Assembly (NCBI GenBank): GCA_030146365.1
Contig: JASLBU010000024.1
Span: 1-12,839 of the forward strand
DNA length: 12,839 nucleotides
From: Candidatus Limnocylindria bacterium
GTDB taxonomy: Bacteria; Chloroflexota; Limnocylindria; QHBO01
Direction of reading: 5' to 3'
Of this stretch, positions 5,869-12,559 are shown in pieces. The translations under genes and the position numbers were made by a program. The notes under the pieces are model-generated. The model was not told the DNA's origin and searched no databases. It saw only the letters and a list, made by a program, of their open reading frames with translations. Numbering within the stretch: position 1 is the first letter of the stretch; the number at the start of each line of letters is the position of its first letter.

Positions 5869-7062
5869 TCACCGGGTGCCGACCCCCAGCCTGCGCTCGA
5901 GCCGATAGCTCGCCTGGCTCATCGCATAGCAGAGGACGAAGAAGACCGCCGCGATGAAGGCGTAGACCTCCATGTTCGCGCCGAACGACTCCGACTGGGC
6001 GAGGACCGCGCCGCCGATGCCGAGCAGCTCCAGCAGCCCGATCACCGTCACGAGCGTCGTGTCCTTCAGGAGGCTGATGAACAGCCCGACGTTGGCCGGG
6101 ATCACCGAACGAAGCGCCTGCGGCAGCACGATGAATCGGTTGGTCTGCAGGCCGGACAGCCCGAGGGCTCGCGCCGCCTCGATCTGCCCGGACGGAATGG
6201 CCTGGAGGCCGCCTCGCACGTTCTCGGCGACGTAGGCGGCCGAGAACAGCGTGATCCCGCCCATCGCGCGGGCAATGCGGTCCAGGCGCCATTCCCCCGG
6301 CAGGAACAGCGGCAGGATGATGTCGGCCATGAACAGGATGGTGACCAGCGGGACGCCGCGGATCAGCTCGATGTAGCCGGTGCTGAGCATCCGCAGCGCG
6401 GGCAGCTCGCTGCGCCGGCCCAGGGCGAGCACGACGCCGAGCGGGAACGAGAGGACGATGCCGACGGTGGCCAGCAGCACGGTGAGCATCAGGCCGCCCC
6501 AGGCATTGGTGCTGACCGATGCCAGCGGGGTGTCGCTGAAGCCGGCAATCAGGTAGAAGCTCACCGGCAGCGAAACCAGCCACGCGATCGTGAGAGGCCG
6601 TCGAGGCACCGCGATGCGCATCGCGAGCGCCATGGCGACCCAGACGGCGACCGCGTTGGCGGCGTAGGCAGCGACGGCCACCAGGCCGATCGGCGACGGC
6701 AGCATGAGGGCCGCGAGCATCAGCTGGATGACCGAGAGGGTGACGGCGAGCACCCGGGCGGTGGCACCGTAGGCTCCACCGGAGACGCCGGCAAGGACGG
6801 ACAGGATCGCCATCGCCAGCCAGATCCGCCACGACTCGTCGCCGGGATAGCGGCCGATGAGGAACAGCCGCAGGTTGTTCGACACCACTTCCCAGCGGGC
6901 CTCGGTGAGCGCCCACCTCCCCAGCTCGAGCGCGAGCCAGACGAGCGCGGCGCCGACGAGGACGGTCATCAGGGAGCTGATCGGCCCGGAGAACAGGTTC
7001 GCGCGCAGCCACGCCACCGGACCGATGACCGAGCGAGGCGGCGGCAGGACTTCGGCGGTCAC
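5869..7062 (-). CDS. aapM: General L-amino acid ABC transporter permease AapM-like
   Basis: A 397-residue inner-membrane permease of the HisMQ/AapM group, paired with AapQ. The first 180 residues hold several hydrophobic helices that the short HisM type lacks; this long N-terminal part is typical of AapM/BztC. The conserved permease domain starts near residue 187 (NAWGGLMLTVLLATVGIVLSFPLGVVLAL). It contains the EAA cytoplasmic loop EAARALGLSGLQTNRFIVLPQALR (about 295-318), which docks on the ATPase. The start is GTG at 7062, overlapping the aapQ stop in GTGA, so translation is coupled. A second long minus-strand frame covering the same region is a shadow and lacks membrane character. Confidence 0.94.
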   Translation of the reverse strand: MTAEVLPPPRSVIGPVAWLRANLFSGPISSLMTVLVGAALVWLALELGRWALTEARWEVVSNNLRLFLIGRYPGDESWRIWLAMAILSVLAGVSGGAYGATARVLAVTLSVIQLMLAALMLPSPIGLVAVAAYAANAVAVWVAMALAMRIAVPRRPLTIAWLVSLPVSFYLIAGFSDTPLASVSTNAWGGLMLTVLLATVGIVLSFPLGVVLALGRRSELPALRMLSTGYIELIRGVPLVTILFMADIILPLFLPGEWRLDRIARAMGGITLFSAAYVAENVRGGLQAIPSGQIEAARALGLSGLQTNRFIVLPQALRSVIPANVGLFISLLKDTTLVTVIGLLELLGIGGAVLAQSESFGANMEVYAFIAAVFFVLCYAMSQASYRLERRLGVGTR

Positions 7063-8246
7063 CGCTCGAGCACCTGCACGCGGCGGTTGTACACGTTCAT
7101 GAACAGGGAGGTCACCAGGCTGATCGCGAGGTAGGTGCCCATGACCAGCACCATGACCGGCACCGGTTGGCCGGTCTGGTTCGCCATGGTCTGGCCGATG
7201 CGGAACAGGTCGGGGTAGCCGATCGCGATCGCCAGGCTGGAGTTCTTCGCCAGGTTCAGGTACTGGCTCGTGAGCGGTGGCACGATGATGCGCAGGGCCT
7301 GCGGGAAGATGACGAGCCGCAGGGTCTGGCCCTCGGACAGCCCCAGCGCCCGGGCAGCCTCCAGCTGGCCGCGGCGAATGGCCTGGATCCCGCCGCGCAC
7401 CACCTCGCCGATGAAGGCCGCCGTGTAGATCACCAGCCCGATCAGCAGGGCGCTGAACTCAGGCGACAGGCGCAGGCCGCCGCGGAAGTTGAAGCGCTCC
7501 TGGACGGGCAGGTCGAACGTCAGCGGCTCGCCACCGGCCACGAACCAGCCCGCAACCGCGAGCACGAGGATGCCGAGGACGCCGATGGTCCGGAGCCGAT
7601 ACGACGGCCGCCCCTCGTCCTCCAGCCGACCGGCGACGGATCGCGCGACGAACGCCAGCACGATGCCCGCGCCGACGAAGCCGATGAACACCAACACGCC
7701 CGGTGCGGCCTGTGGCCCGGGAAGGTACACCCCTCGCTGGTTGAGGAATGCGAACTGGCCGATCGAGAGGCTCTGCGAGATGGCCGGCAGCTGGAGGAAG
7801 ACGCCGAAGTAGAGGAGCAGCAGCTGCACGAGCAGCGGCGTGTTGCGAATGATCTCGACGTACCCGGCGGCGACCTTGCTGACCAGCCAGTTCGGCGACA
7901 GGCGGGCGACGCCCACGATGATGCCCAGGATCGTGGCGAGGATGATCCCGACGAAGCTGACGAACAGGGTGTTGAGCAGGCCGACGAGGAAGGCGGTGAG
8001 GTAGGTGGCCTGCGGCGTATACGGGATCGGGCTCTCGCTGATCCCGAAGCCCGCCTGCCGGAAGAGGAACGAGAAGCCGAACCCGAGCCGGCGCTCGTTC
8101 ATCGCCGAGAGCATGTTGTTCACCATCCAGACGAGCAGGACGGCGACGACCAGCACCACGGCGACCTGCGCGGCGATGCGCAGGACACGGATGTCGCGCC
8201 AGTAGGGGACCGCCCCGTGCTCGCGGGGCGGTGCCTCCGAGGTCAT
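7059..8246 (-). CDS. aapQ: General L-amino acid ABC transporter permease AapQ-like
   Basis: A 395-residue membrane permease of the AapQ/BztB group, partner of AapM. An N-terminal helix (residues about 22-45) is followed by the FRQAGFGISESPIPYTP periplasmic segment characteristic of AapQ, then the core domain from about residue 80 (TYLTAFLVGLLNTLFVSFVGIILATILGIIVGVARLS). The sequence GYVEIIRNTPLLVQLLLLYF (128-147) is a strong family hallmark. The EAA loop EAARALGLSEGQTLRLVIFPQALR is at 296-319. The start is ATG 8246; its ribosome-binding site is weak, which would suit lower expression than the receptor gene upstream. It overlaps aapM by 4 nt. Confidence 0.95.
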   Translation of the reverse strand: MTSEAPPREHGAVPYWRDIRVLRIAAQVAVVLVVAVLLVWMVNNMLSAMNERRLGFGFSFLFRQAGFGISESPIPYTPQATYLTAFLVGLLNTLFVSFVGIILATILGIIVGVARLSPNWLVSKVAAGYVEIIRNTPLLVQLLLLYFGVFLQLPAISQSLSIGQFAFLNQRGVYLPGPQAAPGVLVFIGFVGAGIVLAFVARSVAGRLEDEGRPSYRLRTIGVLGILVLAVAGWFVAGGEPLTFDLPVQERFNFRGGLRLSPEFSALLIGLVIYTAAFIGEVVRGGIQAIRRGQLEAARALGLSEGQTLRLVIFPQALRIIVPPLTSQYLNLAKNSSLAIAIGYPDLFRIGQTMANQTGQPVPVMVLVMGTYLAISLVTSLFMNVYNRRVQVLER

Positions 8247-8266
8247 CGGCTCGGCGTGGGGAACGG

Positions 8267-8301
8267 GCCCCGAACCGGCAGCACGGCCACCGGTCCGGGG
8301 C
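8267..8301 (-). terminator. Intercistronic hairpin between aapJ and aapQ
   Basis: GCCCCGGACCGG (8301-8290) pairs over 12 bp, with one G-T, with CCGGTTCGGGGC (8278-8267) around an 11-nt loop. It starts 11 nt after the aapJ stop and ends 20 nt before the aapQ start. There is no T run, so partial termination or 3'-end protection of the aapJ message is more likely than full termination. This is the usual way receptor genes are made in excess over their permeases. Confidence 0.6.
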
Positions 8302-8312
8302 GCCTCAGCCGG

Positions 8313-9482
8313 CTATCGGTACGGCGGCGCGTAGAGCAGGCCGTCGTCGGTCCACAGGCTGTTCAGGCCTCTCTCGAGCTCGAACGGCGTGCCGGGGCCG
8401 AGGTTGCGGTCGTAGATCTCGCCGTAGTTGCCGACCTGGCTGATGACGTTCACCACCCAGTCAGGCTCGAGGCCGAGGCCGGACTCGAACGGATCGGCGC
8501 CTTCCGGCGTGACGCCCAGCAGCCGCTGGACGACCGGGTTCTCGTTGCTGGCCGCTTCGTCCTCGACGTTCTCCGAGGTGATGCCGAGCTCCTCAGCCTC
8601 GATCGTGGCGAAGACGGTCCACTTCACGATGTTGAACCACTGGTCGTCGCCGAGCGGGGCGACCGGACCGAGCGGCTCCTTGGACAGGACGGTGTCGAGG
8701 ATCACGTGGTCATCCGGATTCTCGAACTCGGTGCGTCGCGCCACGAGCTGCGAGCGGTCGCTGGTCACCGCGTCGCACGCGCCTTCCTCGTACGCCTGGT
8801 AGGTCGGATCGATCTCGGCGTACACGGACTCCTCGATGGAGATGCCGGCCTGCGCCTCGGCATCGGCCAGGTTCAGCTCGGTGGTGGTGCCGGACTGCAC
8901 GCAGACGGTGGCTCCGTCGAGATCCTCGAAGGTGCTGGCTCCGACTTCGGCGCGAGCCATGATCGCCTGGCCGTCGTAGAAGGTGGTGGGCGCGAAGAGG
9001 CCCCACTGGGTGTCGCGGCTGACGGTCCAGGTCGTGTTTCGAATCAGGACGTCGACCTCGCCGGTCTGGAGGGCCGGGCCTCGCTGGTCGGCCGACAGGG
9101 TTCGGAACTCGACCGCCTCGGAATCGCCGAGGACGGCTGCCGCGAGGGCGCGGCAGAAGTCGGCGTCGAAGCCCTCCATGTCGCCCTCGTCGTTGACGAC
9201 GCTGAAGCCGGGCAGCTCGCCGTTCACGCCGCAGATGAGCTGGCCACGGTCCTGGACCGTTGCCAGGCGGCCGTCGCCCGCGTCGCCGGGAGCCTGGCTG
9301 GCCGCCGCGCTCTCCTCGGGTGCCTCGCTGGCGCTGGCATCCGCGCTGGCGCCGGCGTCGACGCTGGCCGCGGGCTCATCGGACTGGTTCGTCTCTCCGC
9401 CGGTGGGTTGGGTGTCGCCGCAGGCCGTGACGACCAGGGCGAGGATCAGCAGGGCGATCGCGGGCAAGCCGGATCTGGTCAT
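8313..9482 (-). CDS. aapJ: Amino acid ABC transporter substrate-binding lipoprotein AapJ-like
   Basis: A 389-residue extracytoplasmic receptor of the SBP_bac_3 type, AapJ/BztA subgroup. The N-terminus MTRSGLPAIALLILALVVTAC is a lipoprotein signal with the lipobox Cys at residue 21, followed by a disordered Gly/Ser/Ala/Glu-rich tether to about residue 80. The mature domain begins near RLATVQDRGQLICGVNGELPGFS. The AapJ hallmarks LIRNTTWTVSRDT and, at the end, VGNYGEIYDRNLGPGTPFELERGLNSLW are clear. The ATG at 9482 is chosen because GAGGGAGG lies just upstream and the signal peptide starts there; the frame is open farther upstream only by running through a tRNA gene. It is the first gene of the aapJQMP operon, which imports polar amino acids. 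A lipid anchor suggests a monoderm or Chloroflexota-type envelope. Confidence 0.95.
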   Translation of the reverse strand: MTRSGLPAIALLILALVVTACGDTQPTGGETNQSDEPAASVDAGASADASASEAPEESAAASQAPGDAGDGRLATVQDRGQLICGVNGELPGFSVVNDEGDMEGFDADFCRALAAAVLGDSEAVEFRTLSADQRGPALQTGEVDVLIRNTTWTVSRDTQWGLFAPTTFYDGQAIMARAEVGASTFEDLDGATVCVQSGTTTELNLADAEAQAGISIEESVYAEIDPTYQAYEEGACDAVTSDRSQLVARRTEFENPDDHVILDTVLSKEPLGPVAPLGDDQWFNIVKWTVFATIEAEELGITSENVEDEAASNENPVVQRLLGVTPEGADPFESGLGLEPDWVVNVISQVGNYGEIYDRNLGPGTPFELERGLNSLWTDDGLLYAPPYR

Positions 9483-9649
9483 GACGCCTCCCTCAACAAC
9501 GCGTGGTGATGACCGAGCACGGGCCGGGCGACCCATCGGAGCGAACATCCTACCGTGTGGCTCAACGAACCGAGTGCTTGCTCGCTCGTGCACATCGTGG
9601 CGGGGAGGTCGCGTGGCCGGCGCGGAGGAACGGGGCGATCGGCGGAGGT
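9483..9649 (-). other. aapJ upstream region with a weak -10 candidate
   Basis: There are 167 nt between the tRNA-Ala(CGC) CCA end and the aapJ start, with no gene. A TAGGAT -10-like hexamer is at 9552-9547, with no good -35 partner. No T-box or other riboswitch motif is seen, and no strong terminator follows the tRNA, so read-through from the tRNA promoter into aapJ is possible. Confidence 0.35.
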
Positions 9650-9725
9650 TGGTGGAGATGAGGGGACTCGAACCCCTGACCCCCGCGATGCGAACGCGGT
9701 GCTCTCCCAGCTGAGCTACATCCCC
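9650..9725 (-). tRNA. tRNA-Ala (anticodon CGC)
   Basis: A 76-nt cloverleaf with encoded CCA (9652-9650). Acceptor GGGGATG/CATCTCC carries the alanine G3-U70 wobble, with discriminator A73. The anticodon stem CCGCG/CGCGG holds loop TTCGCAT, anticodon CGC (9692-9690), reading GCG. The T arm is AGGGG-TTCGAGT-CCCCT. It is a close paralogue of the tRNA-Ala(GGC) at 2976-3051. A perfect 8-bp helix, GGCGATCG (9735-9728) with CGATCGCC (9641-9634), can close around it. Confidence 0.97.
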
Positions 9726-9759
9726 AACGATCGCCGGATCGGTGCGCGGACCGGCCGGG

Positions 9760-9788
9760 AGTATAGCAAAGCCGCTCGGCCCTTCTCG
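9760..9788 (-). promoter_or_regulatory. Candidate promoter for tRNA-Ala(CGC)
   Basis: An extended -10 TGC-TATACT (9768-9760) lies 34 nt upstream of the tRNA 5' end. A poor -35 match, CGAGAA (9788-9783), is 17 nt farther up. The LexA box begins only 3 nt beyond that -35, so this promoter is back to back with the SOS promoter. Confidence 0.5.
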
Positions 9789-9791
9789 AGC

Positions 9792-9811
9792 TAGAACATT
9801 TGTTCTATCAT
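9792..9811 (+). promoter_or_regulatory. LexA (SOS) box overlapping the imuA promoter
   Basis: TAGAACATTTGTTCTA (9792-9807) is a 6-bp inverted repeat with a 4-nt spacer and contains GAACATTTGTTC, the Gram-positive-type LexA site (GAAC-N4-GTTC). A TATCAT -10 (9806-9811) overlaps its right end, so bound LexA would block RNA polymerase. Transcription would start near 9818, about 5 nt before the imuA ATG at 9823. Confidence 0.88.
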
Positions 9812-9822
9812 CTGTCGTCCAG

Positions 9823-10611
9823 ATGCCGCCCGATGCACTCGCCGCACCATCACTCGCCTCGGCGCTCGAGACGCTCCGGGCGCGGGGGCTCGATCTGCGC
9901 CGGGGAAGCGAGCCAGTGGCGCTCGAGCACGCCCGCCCACCGGTGCCGACCGGCCACGACGCCCTGGACGCTGCACTCGGCACCGGCGGGTGGCCGCGCG
10001 GTGCACTCGCCTTTTTGGACGCCGCGGCGGGAACAGGCGCCACCACGCTGGCAATGACGTCGATCGCGGCGACACAGGCCGATGGCGGGCTCGTGGCCTG
10101 GCTCGACCTGGATGGCACGCTCGATCCGGCCGTCGCGGCACGGCTGGGGGTGGCGCTGGAGTGGCTGCTGGTGGCCCGTCCGGCCGATCCGGGCGAGGCG
10201 ATCGAGCTGGGGGCGTGGCTCGGGCGCTCGGGTCACCTCGACGCGTTCGTGCTCGACTTCGGCGAGCGTGCCGCGCCGGATCGGCGCGCCCTCGATCGGC
10301 TCGGCTCGCTCCTCGCCCGGACGGGGAGCACGACGGCGTTGGTGGTGGCACCCGCCGCCCGCTCGGTGGTCGGCGCGGTGGCAGGCGTGCGCGTCGCGCT
10401 CCATCGGTCCGCGTGGCTGGCCGTCGGGCGCGATCTGGTCGGCCAGCGCGTGCATGCCAGCGTGGAGCGGCATCGCTGGGCGCGGGCCGGCGGCTCGGCG
10501 GAGCTCGACCTGTGGTTCGGGGAAGGCCGTCGCATCGACCCGATCCTGGCCGGCCGCGCGACGCCGCGGCTGCCGGAGGAGCGTCCCGCCCTGCGGGTGG
10601 TGAGCGCCTGA
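9823..10611 (+). CDS. imuA: ImuA-like, RecA-related SOS mutagenesis protein
   Basis: A 262-residue RecA-fold protein of the ImuA type, an accessory factor of error-prone translesion synthesis with ImuB and DnaE2. The RecA-like core is recognisable: PTGHDALDAALGTGGWPRGAL (residues about 42-62), the Walker A position AAAGTGATT (67-75), WLDLDGTLDPAVAARLGV (93-110), and a Walker B-like strand ending VLDFG. Walker A lacks its lysine (Ala at 73) and RecA's catalytic glutamate is not kept, so ATP hydrolysis is doubtful. The ATG at 9823 is chosen because it follows the LexA box and -10; the frame stays open to 9742, but that would put the operator inside the gene. No Shine-Dalgarno is present, so translation is probably leaderless or nearly so. 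The stop overlaps the next small ORF. Confidence 0.82.
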   Translation: MPPDALAAPSLASALETLRARGLDLRRGSEPVALEHARPPVPTGHDALDAALGTGGWPRGALAFLDAAAGTGATTLAMTSIAATQADGGLVAWLDLDGTLDPAVAARLGVALEWLLVARPADPGEAIELGAWLGRSGHLDAFVLDFGERAAPDRRALDRLGSLLARTGSTTALVVAPAARSVVGAVAGVRVALHRSAWLAVGRDLVGQRVHASVERHRWARAGGSAELDLWFGEGRRIDPILAGRATPRLPEERPALRVVSA

Positions 10612-10667
10612 TGTCGGTGACGCCCGCGACCCGCATGTCGAACGTCGGCCTCGGCCTGCCGCGCTGA
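10611..10667 (+). CDS. 18-codon ORF between imuA and imuB (possible coupling peptide)
   Basis: MSVTPATRMSNVGLGLPR. Its ATG shares the A of the imuA stop TGA (TGATG), and its own stop TGA forms the start of the TGAGGAG ribosome-binding site of imuB. That arrangement suits translational coupling by terminating ribosomes. No family is recognised, and it may simply be a bridge rather than a functional peptide. Confidence 0.4.
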   Translation: MSVTPATRMSNVGLGLPR

Positions 10668-10678
10668 GGAGATGTCCC

Positions 10679-11812
10679 ATGACGCGTCTGATGGCCCTCG
10701 TCTGGCCCGAGCTGCGGGGTGCGGATGCCGATTCGGGGCCTTGGGAGCGGATGCTCGACGCGCTCGACGACCTCTCCCCGCGAGTCGAGGCGGTCGACCT
10801 CGGCGTTGCGCTCGTCGACGTGACCGGGCTCGAGCCGATGTTCGGGCCGGAACGCCGGGTGGCGGCACGAGCCGTGATGCTGGTGCGCGCCGTCGCGCCG
10901 CTCGCGGTCCGCTGCGGCATCGGCGACAACCGCTGGCTGGCGTCGCTGGCCGCCCGGTTGGCACGCTTCGAGCGGCCCGATGCGCCGGCCGCGTTCCGCA
11001 CCCTCGATCTGGGAGAGCTGGCCGAGCTGCCGCTCGCCCTGCTCCCTGCCGACCCGGCGACGCGCCAGCGATTCATCCTCTTCGGGCTTGCCCGAATGGG
11101 ACAGCTGGCCGAGCTGCCGCGTTCCGCGGTCGGCGCGCAGTTCGCGGCGGCGGGGGAGCGGCTCCAGGCTCTCGCCCGAGGCCACGATCCGCGGCCGCTC
11201 GTTCCGCGGCGGCGCCCGGAACGTCTGGAGGCGGACGCGGCGTTCGAGCCGCCGATCGAGGGGATCGGCGCGGTCGGCCTCACGCTGCGACGACTCGCCG
11301 CCGAGCTGTGCGATCGGCTCCGGGAGCGTCACCTGGCGCCGGGTCGCGCGACCCTCGTCATCGGCCTCGAGGACGCGCCGGTGCTCCGCGTCGCCCAGCC
11401 GTTTCCGCAGCCGGCGCTCGAGCCGGACTGGATCGCCCGCCTGCTCCTGTCCCGGGTGGAGGCCGCCGCCCGTGCCCGGAGTGGCAGCCAGGCGCACCTG
11501 TCGGTTGCAGCACCGGACCACCCTCAGCCACGAACCCTCCCGAAGTCGGCCGTCAGCTCCGTTGTGGAGCACCCCACCGAAGAGGCGCCGCGGGTCGCAT
11601 CGGTTCGCCTGGCGTTCGACCGTCTCGCCGATCCGGCGACCCGGCAGCTGCCGGCCTTCGAGGCGAGGGCGGGGCGCTGGGAGGAGCTGCGCTGGTCGCT
11701 CGAACGGATCCGCCATCGGTTCGGGGAGGGTCGGCTGTGGCGGGCGACGGCCGATCGGCCGGCCGCGGCGCTGCCGGAGCATCGATCGCGGCTGGTGGAC
11801 ATCGGGTCATGA
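10679..11812 (+). CDS. imuB: ImuB-like, Y-family polymerase-related protein without catalytic acids
   Basis: A 377-residue protein of the ImuB group, which scaffolds the mutasome by binding the sliding clamp, ImuA and the DnaE2 polymerase. It starts MTRLMALVWPEL where Y-family polymerases have their first catalytic Asp. The palm strand SPRVEAVDLGVALVDVTGLEPMFG (residues about 33-56) has Leu-Gly-Val where active polymerases carry the Asp-Glu pair, and GIGDNRWLASLAARLA matches the GIxxNKxLAKxAS helix. A helix-hairpin-helix-like region follows (about 110-160). QLPAF at 323-327 matches the clamp-binding pentapeptide found at this place in ImuB proteins. It is shorter than most ImuB proteins (about 450-550). 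ATG 10679 has GAGGAG 7 nt upstream. It overlaps the DUF6504 gene by 4 nt. Confidence 0.85.
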   Translation: MTRLMALVWPELRGADADSGPWERMLDALDDLSPRVEAVDLGVALVDVTGLEPMFGPERRVAARAVMLVRAVAPLAVRCGIGDNRWLASLAARLARFERPDAPAAFRTLDLGELAELPLALLPADPATRQRFILFGLARMGQLAELPRSAVGAQFAAAGERLQALARGHDPRPLVPRRRPERLEADAAFEPPIEGIGAVGLTLRRLAAELCDRLRERHLAPGRATLVIGLEDAPVLRVAQPFPQPALEPDWIARLLLSRVEAAARARSGSQAHLSVAAPDHPQPRTLPKSAVSSVVEHPTEEAPRVASVRLAFDRLADPATRQLPAFEARAGRWEELRWSLERIRHRFGEGRLWRATADRPAAALPEHRSRLVDIGS

Positions 11813-12063
11813 CGCGTCGCTATCCCGATCACCCGCTCGTCCAGGTCGAGACGGATGGGGCCGGCGTCCCGCTGCGGCTGCGCATGGACGGGGCCGACCA
11901 CGGTGAGCTCGGCATCTGCAACCGCTGGCGCGTCGACGACGGGTGGTGGCGAGAGCCGGTCGCGCGCGCGTGCTACAAGGTGGTGACCCGCTCGGGGCTG
12001 CTCTGCACGATCTTCCTCGACGAGATCCGCGGCACCTGGCATCTCGAGCGCCTGTTCGACTGA
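11809..12063 (+). CDS. DUF6504-type small protein, third gene of the SOS cassette
   Basis: An 84-residue protein resembling the DUF6504 family, often encoded beside imuB or dnaE2 in Actinomycetota and Chloroflexota. It has a beta-rich start (VQVETDGAGVPLRLRMDG), then GELGICNRWRVDDGWWREPVARACYKVVTRSGLLCTIFLDE and WHLERLFD. The aromatic-rich core NRWRVDDGWWREPVAR is the recognisable part. Its ATG overlaps the imuB stop (ATGA), so it is made with ImuB. The role is unknown; neighbourhood implies a part in translesion synthesis, perhaps as an adaptor of ImuB or DnaE2. Confidence 0.8.
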   Translation: MTRRYPDHPLVQVETDGAGVPLRLRMDGADHGELGICNRWRVDDGWWREPVARACYKVVTRSGLLCTIFLDEIRGTWHLERLFD

Positions 12064-12131
12064 TCGTGACGCCCAGGGTGTGCCCGGCGACCAAAGGCGT
12101 ATTGGCACCGGTCGTGCGGAACCGCAGCCCC

Positions 12132-12551
12132 ATGAACAACTTCGACCGGCAGCCGGGAGCCATCGACGATCCCGGAATGAAGGGCGGCCTCGATCCGACG
12201 CTCGACACGCTGCCGCCGGGCAGCTCCGCCGGCGACACCGGAGGTCCCGGCGAGCCGCAGGCCGCGGAGCTCGATCTCCCCGGGCCGAACGACCCGGTGG
12301 CCTGGAGCTACGTCGAGGCGGACACGCCGGTCATCGGCTCGGACGGCGAGGAGCTCGGCCGGGTTGCCGAGATGCTCGGGACCGAGGACGAGGGCATCTT
12401 CCACGGCGTGGCGGTGAAGGCGCGGCGGGGGAGCGCGACCCGTGTCGTCCCCGCCGATGCCGTCACCCTCCTGACGCCGTCGAAGGTGCAGGTCGCCCTC
12501 GACGCCGATGGCCTGGACGCCGCCGAGGAACACGAGCCGATCGAGCGCTGA
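12132..12551 (+). CDS. PRC-barrel / DUF2171-like protein
   Basis: A 139-residue protein. The first 55 residues are Gly/Pro-rich and probably disordered. The second half resembles a PRC-barrel or DUF2171 domain: DTPVIGSDGEELGRVAEMLG, then GIFHGVAVKARRGSATRVVPADAVTLLTPSKVQVALDAD. Such beta-barrel domains occur in ribosome maturation factors, photosystem proteins and many stress-related proteins of unknown role. The ATG at 12132 is chosen as the first Met of the protein-like region; its ribosome-binding site is weak and the frame is open farther upstream into the DUF6504 gene, so the start is uncertain. It lies 68 nt after the SOS cassette and could be read through from it. Confidence 0.72.
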   Translation: MNNFDRQPGAIDDPGMKGGLDPTLDTLPPGSSAGDTGGPGEPQAAELDLPGPNDPVAWSYVEADTPVIGSDGEELGRVAEMLGTEDEGIFHGVAVKARRGSATRVVPADAVTLLTPSKVQVALDADGLDAAEEHEPIER

Positions 12552-12559
12552 GCCCTGTC

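Noticed and set aside
7167..9509. Plus-strand frame of 780 codons opposite aapQ and aapJ
   Set aside because: It is the complement of two clearly identified transporter genes. The low-complexity, Asp/Gln/Arg-rich product is a codon-bias artefact.
9483..10118. Upstream extension of the aapJ frame to 10118
   Set aside because: It crosses tRNA-Ala(CGC) and the start of imuA, and would bury the lipoprotein signal peptide that begins at 9482.
9791..11782. Minus-strand frame of 663 codons opposite imuA and imuB
   Set aside because: It is antisense to genes with clear family motifs and a LexA operator. Its composition is Arg/Pro-rich without domains.
12064..12131. Terminator or second LexA box between the SOS cassette and the PRC-barrel gene
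   Set aside because: There is no inverted repeat with a T run and no GAAC-N4-GTTC match in this gap.
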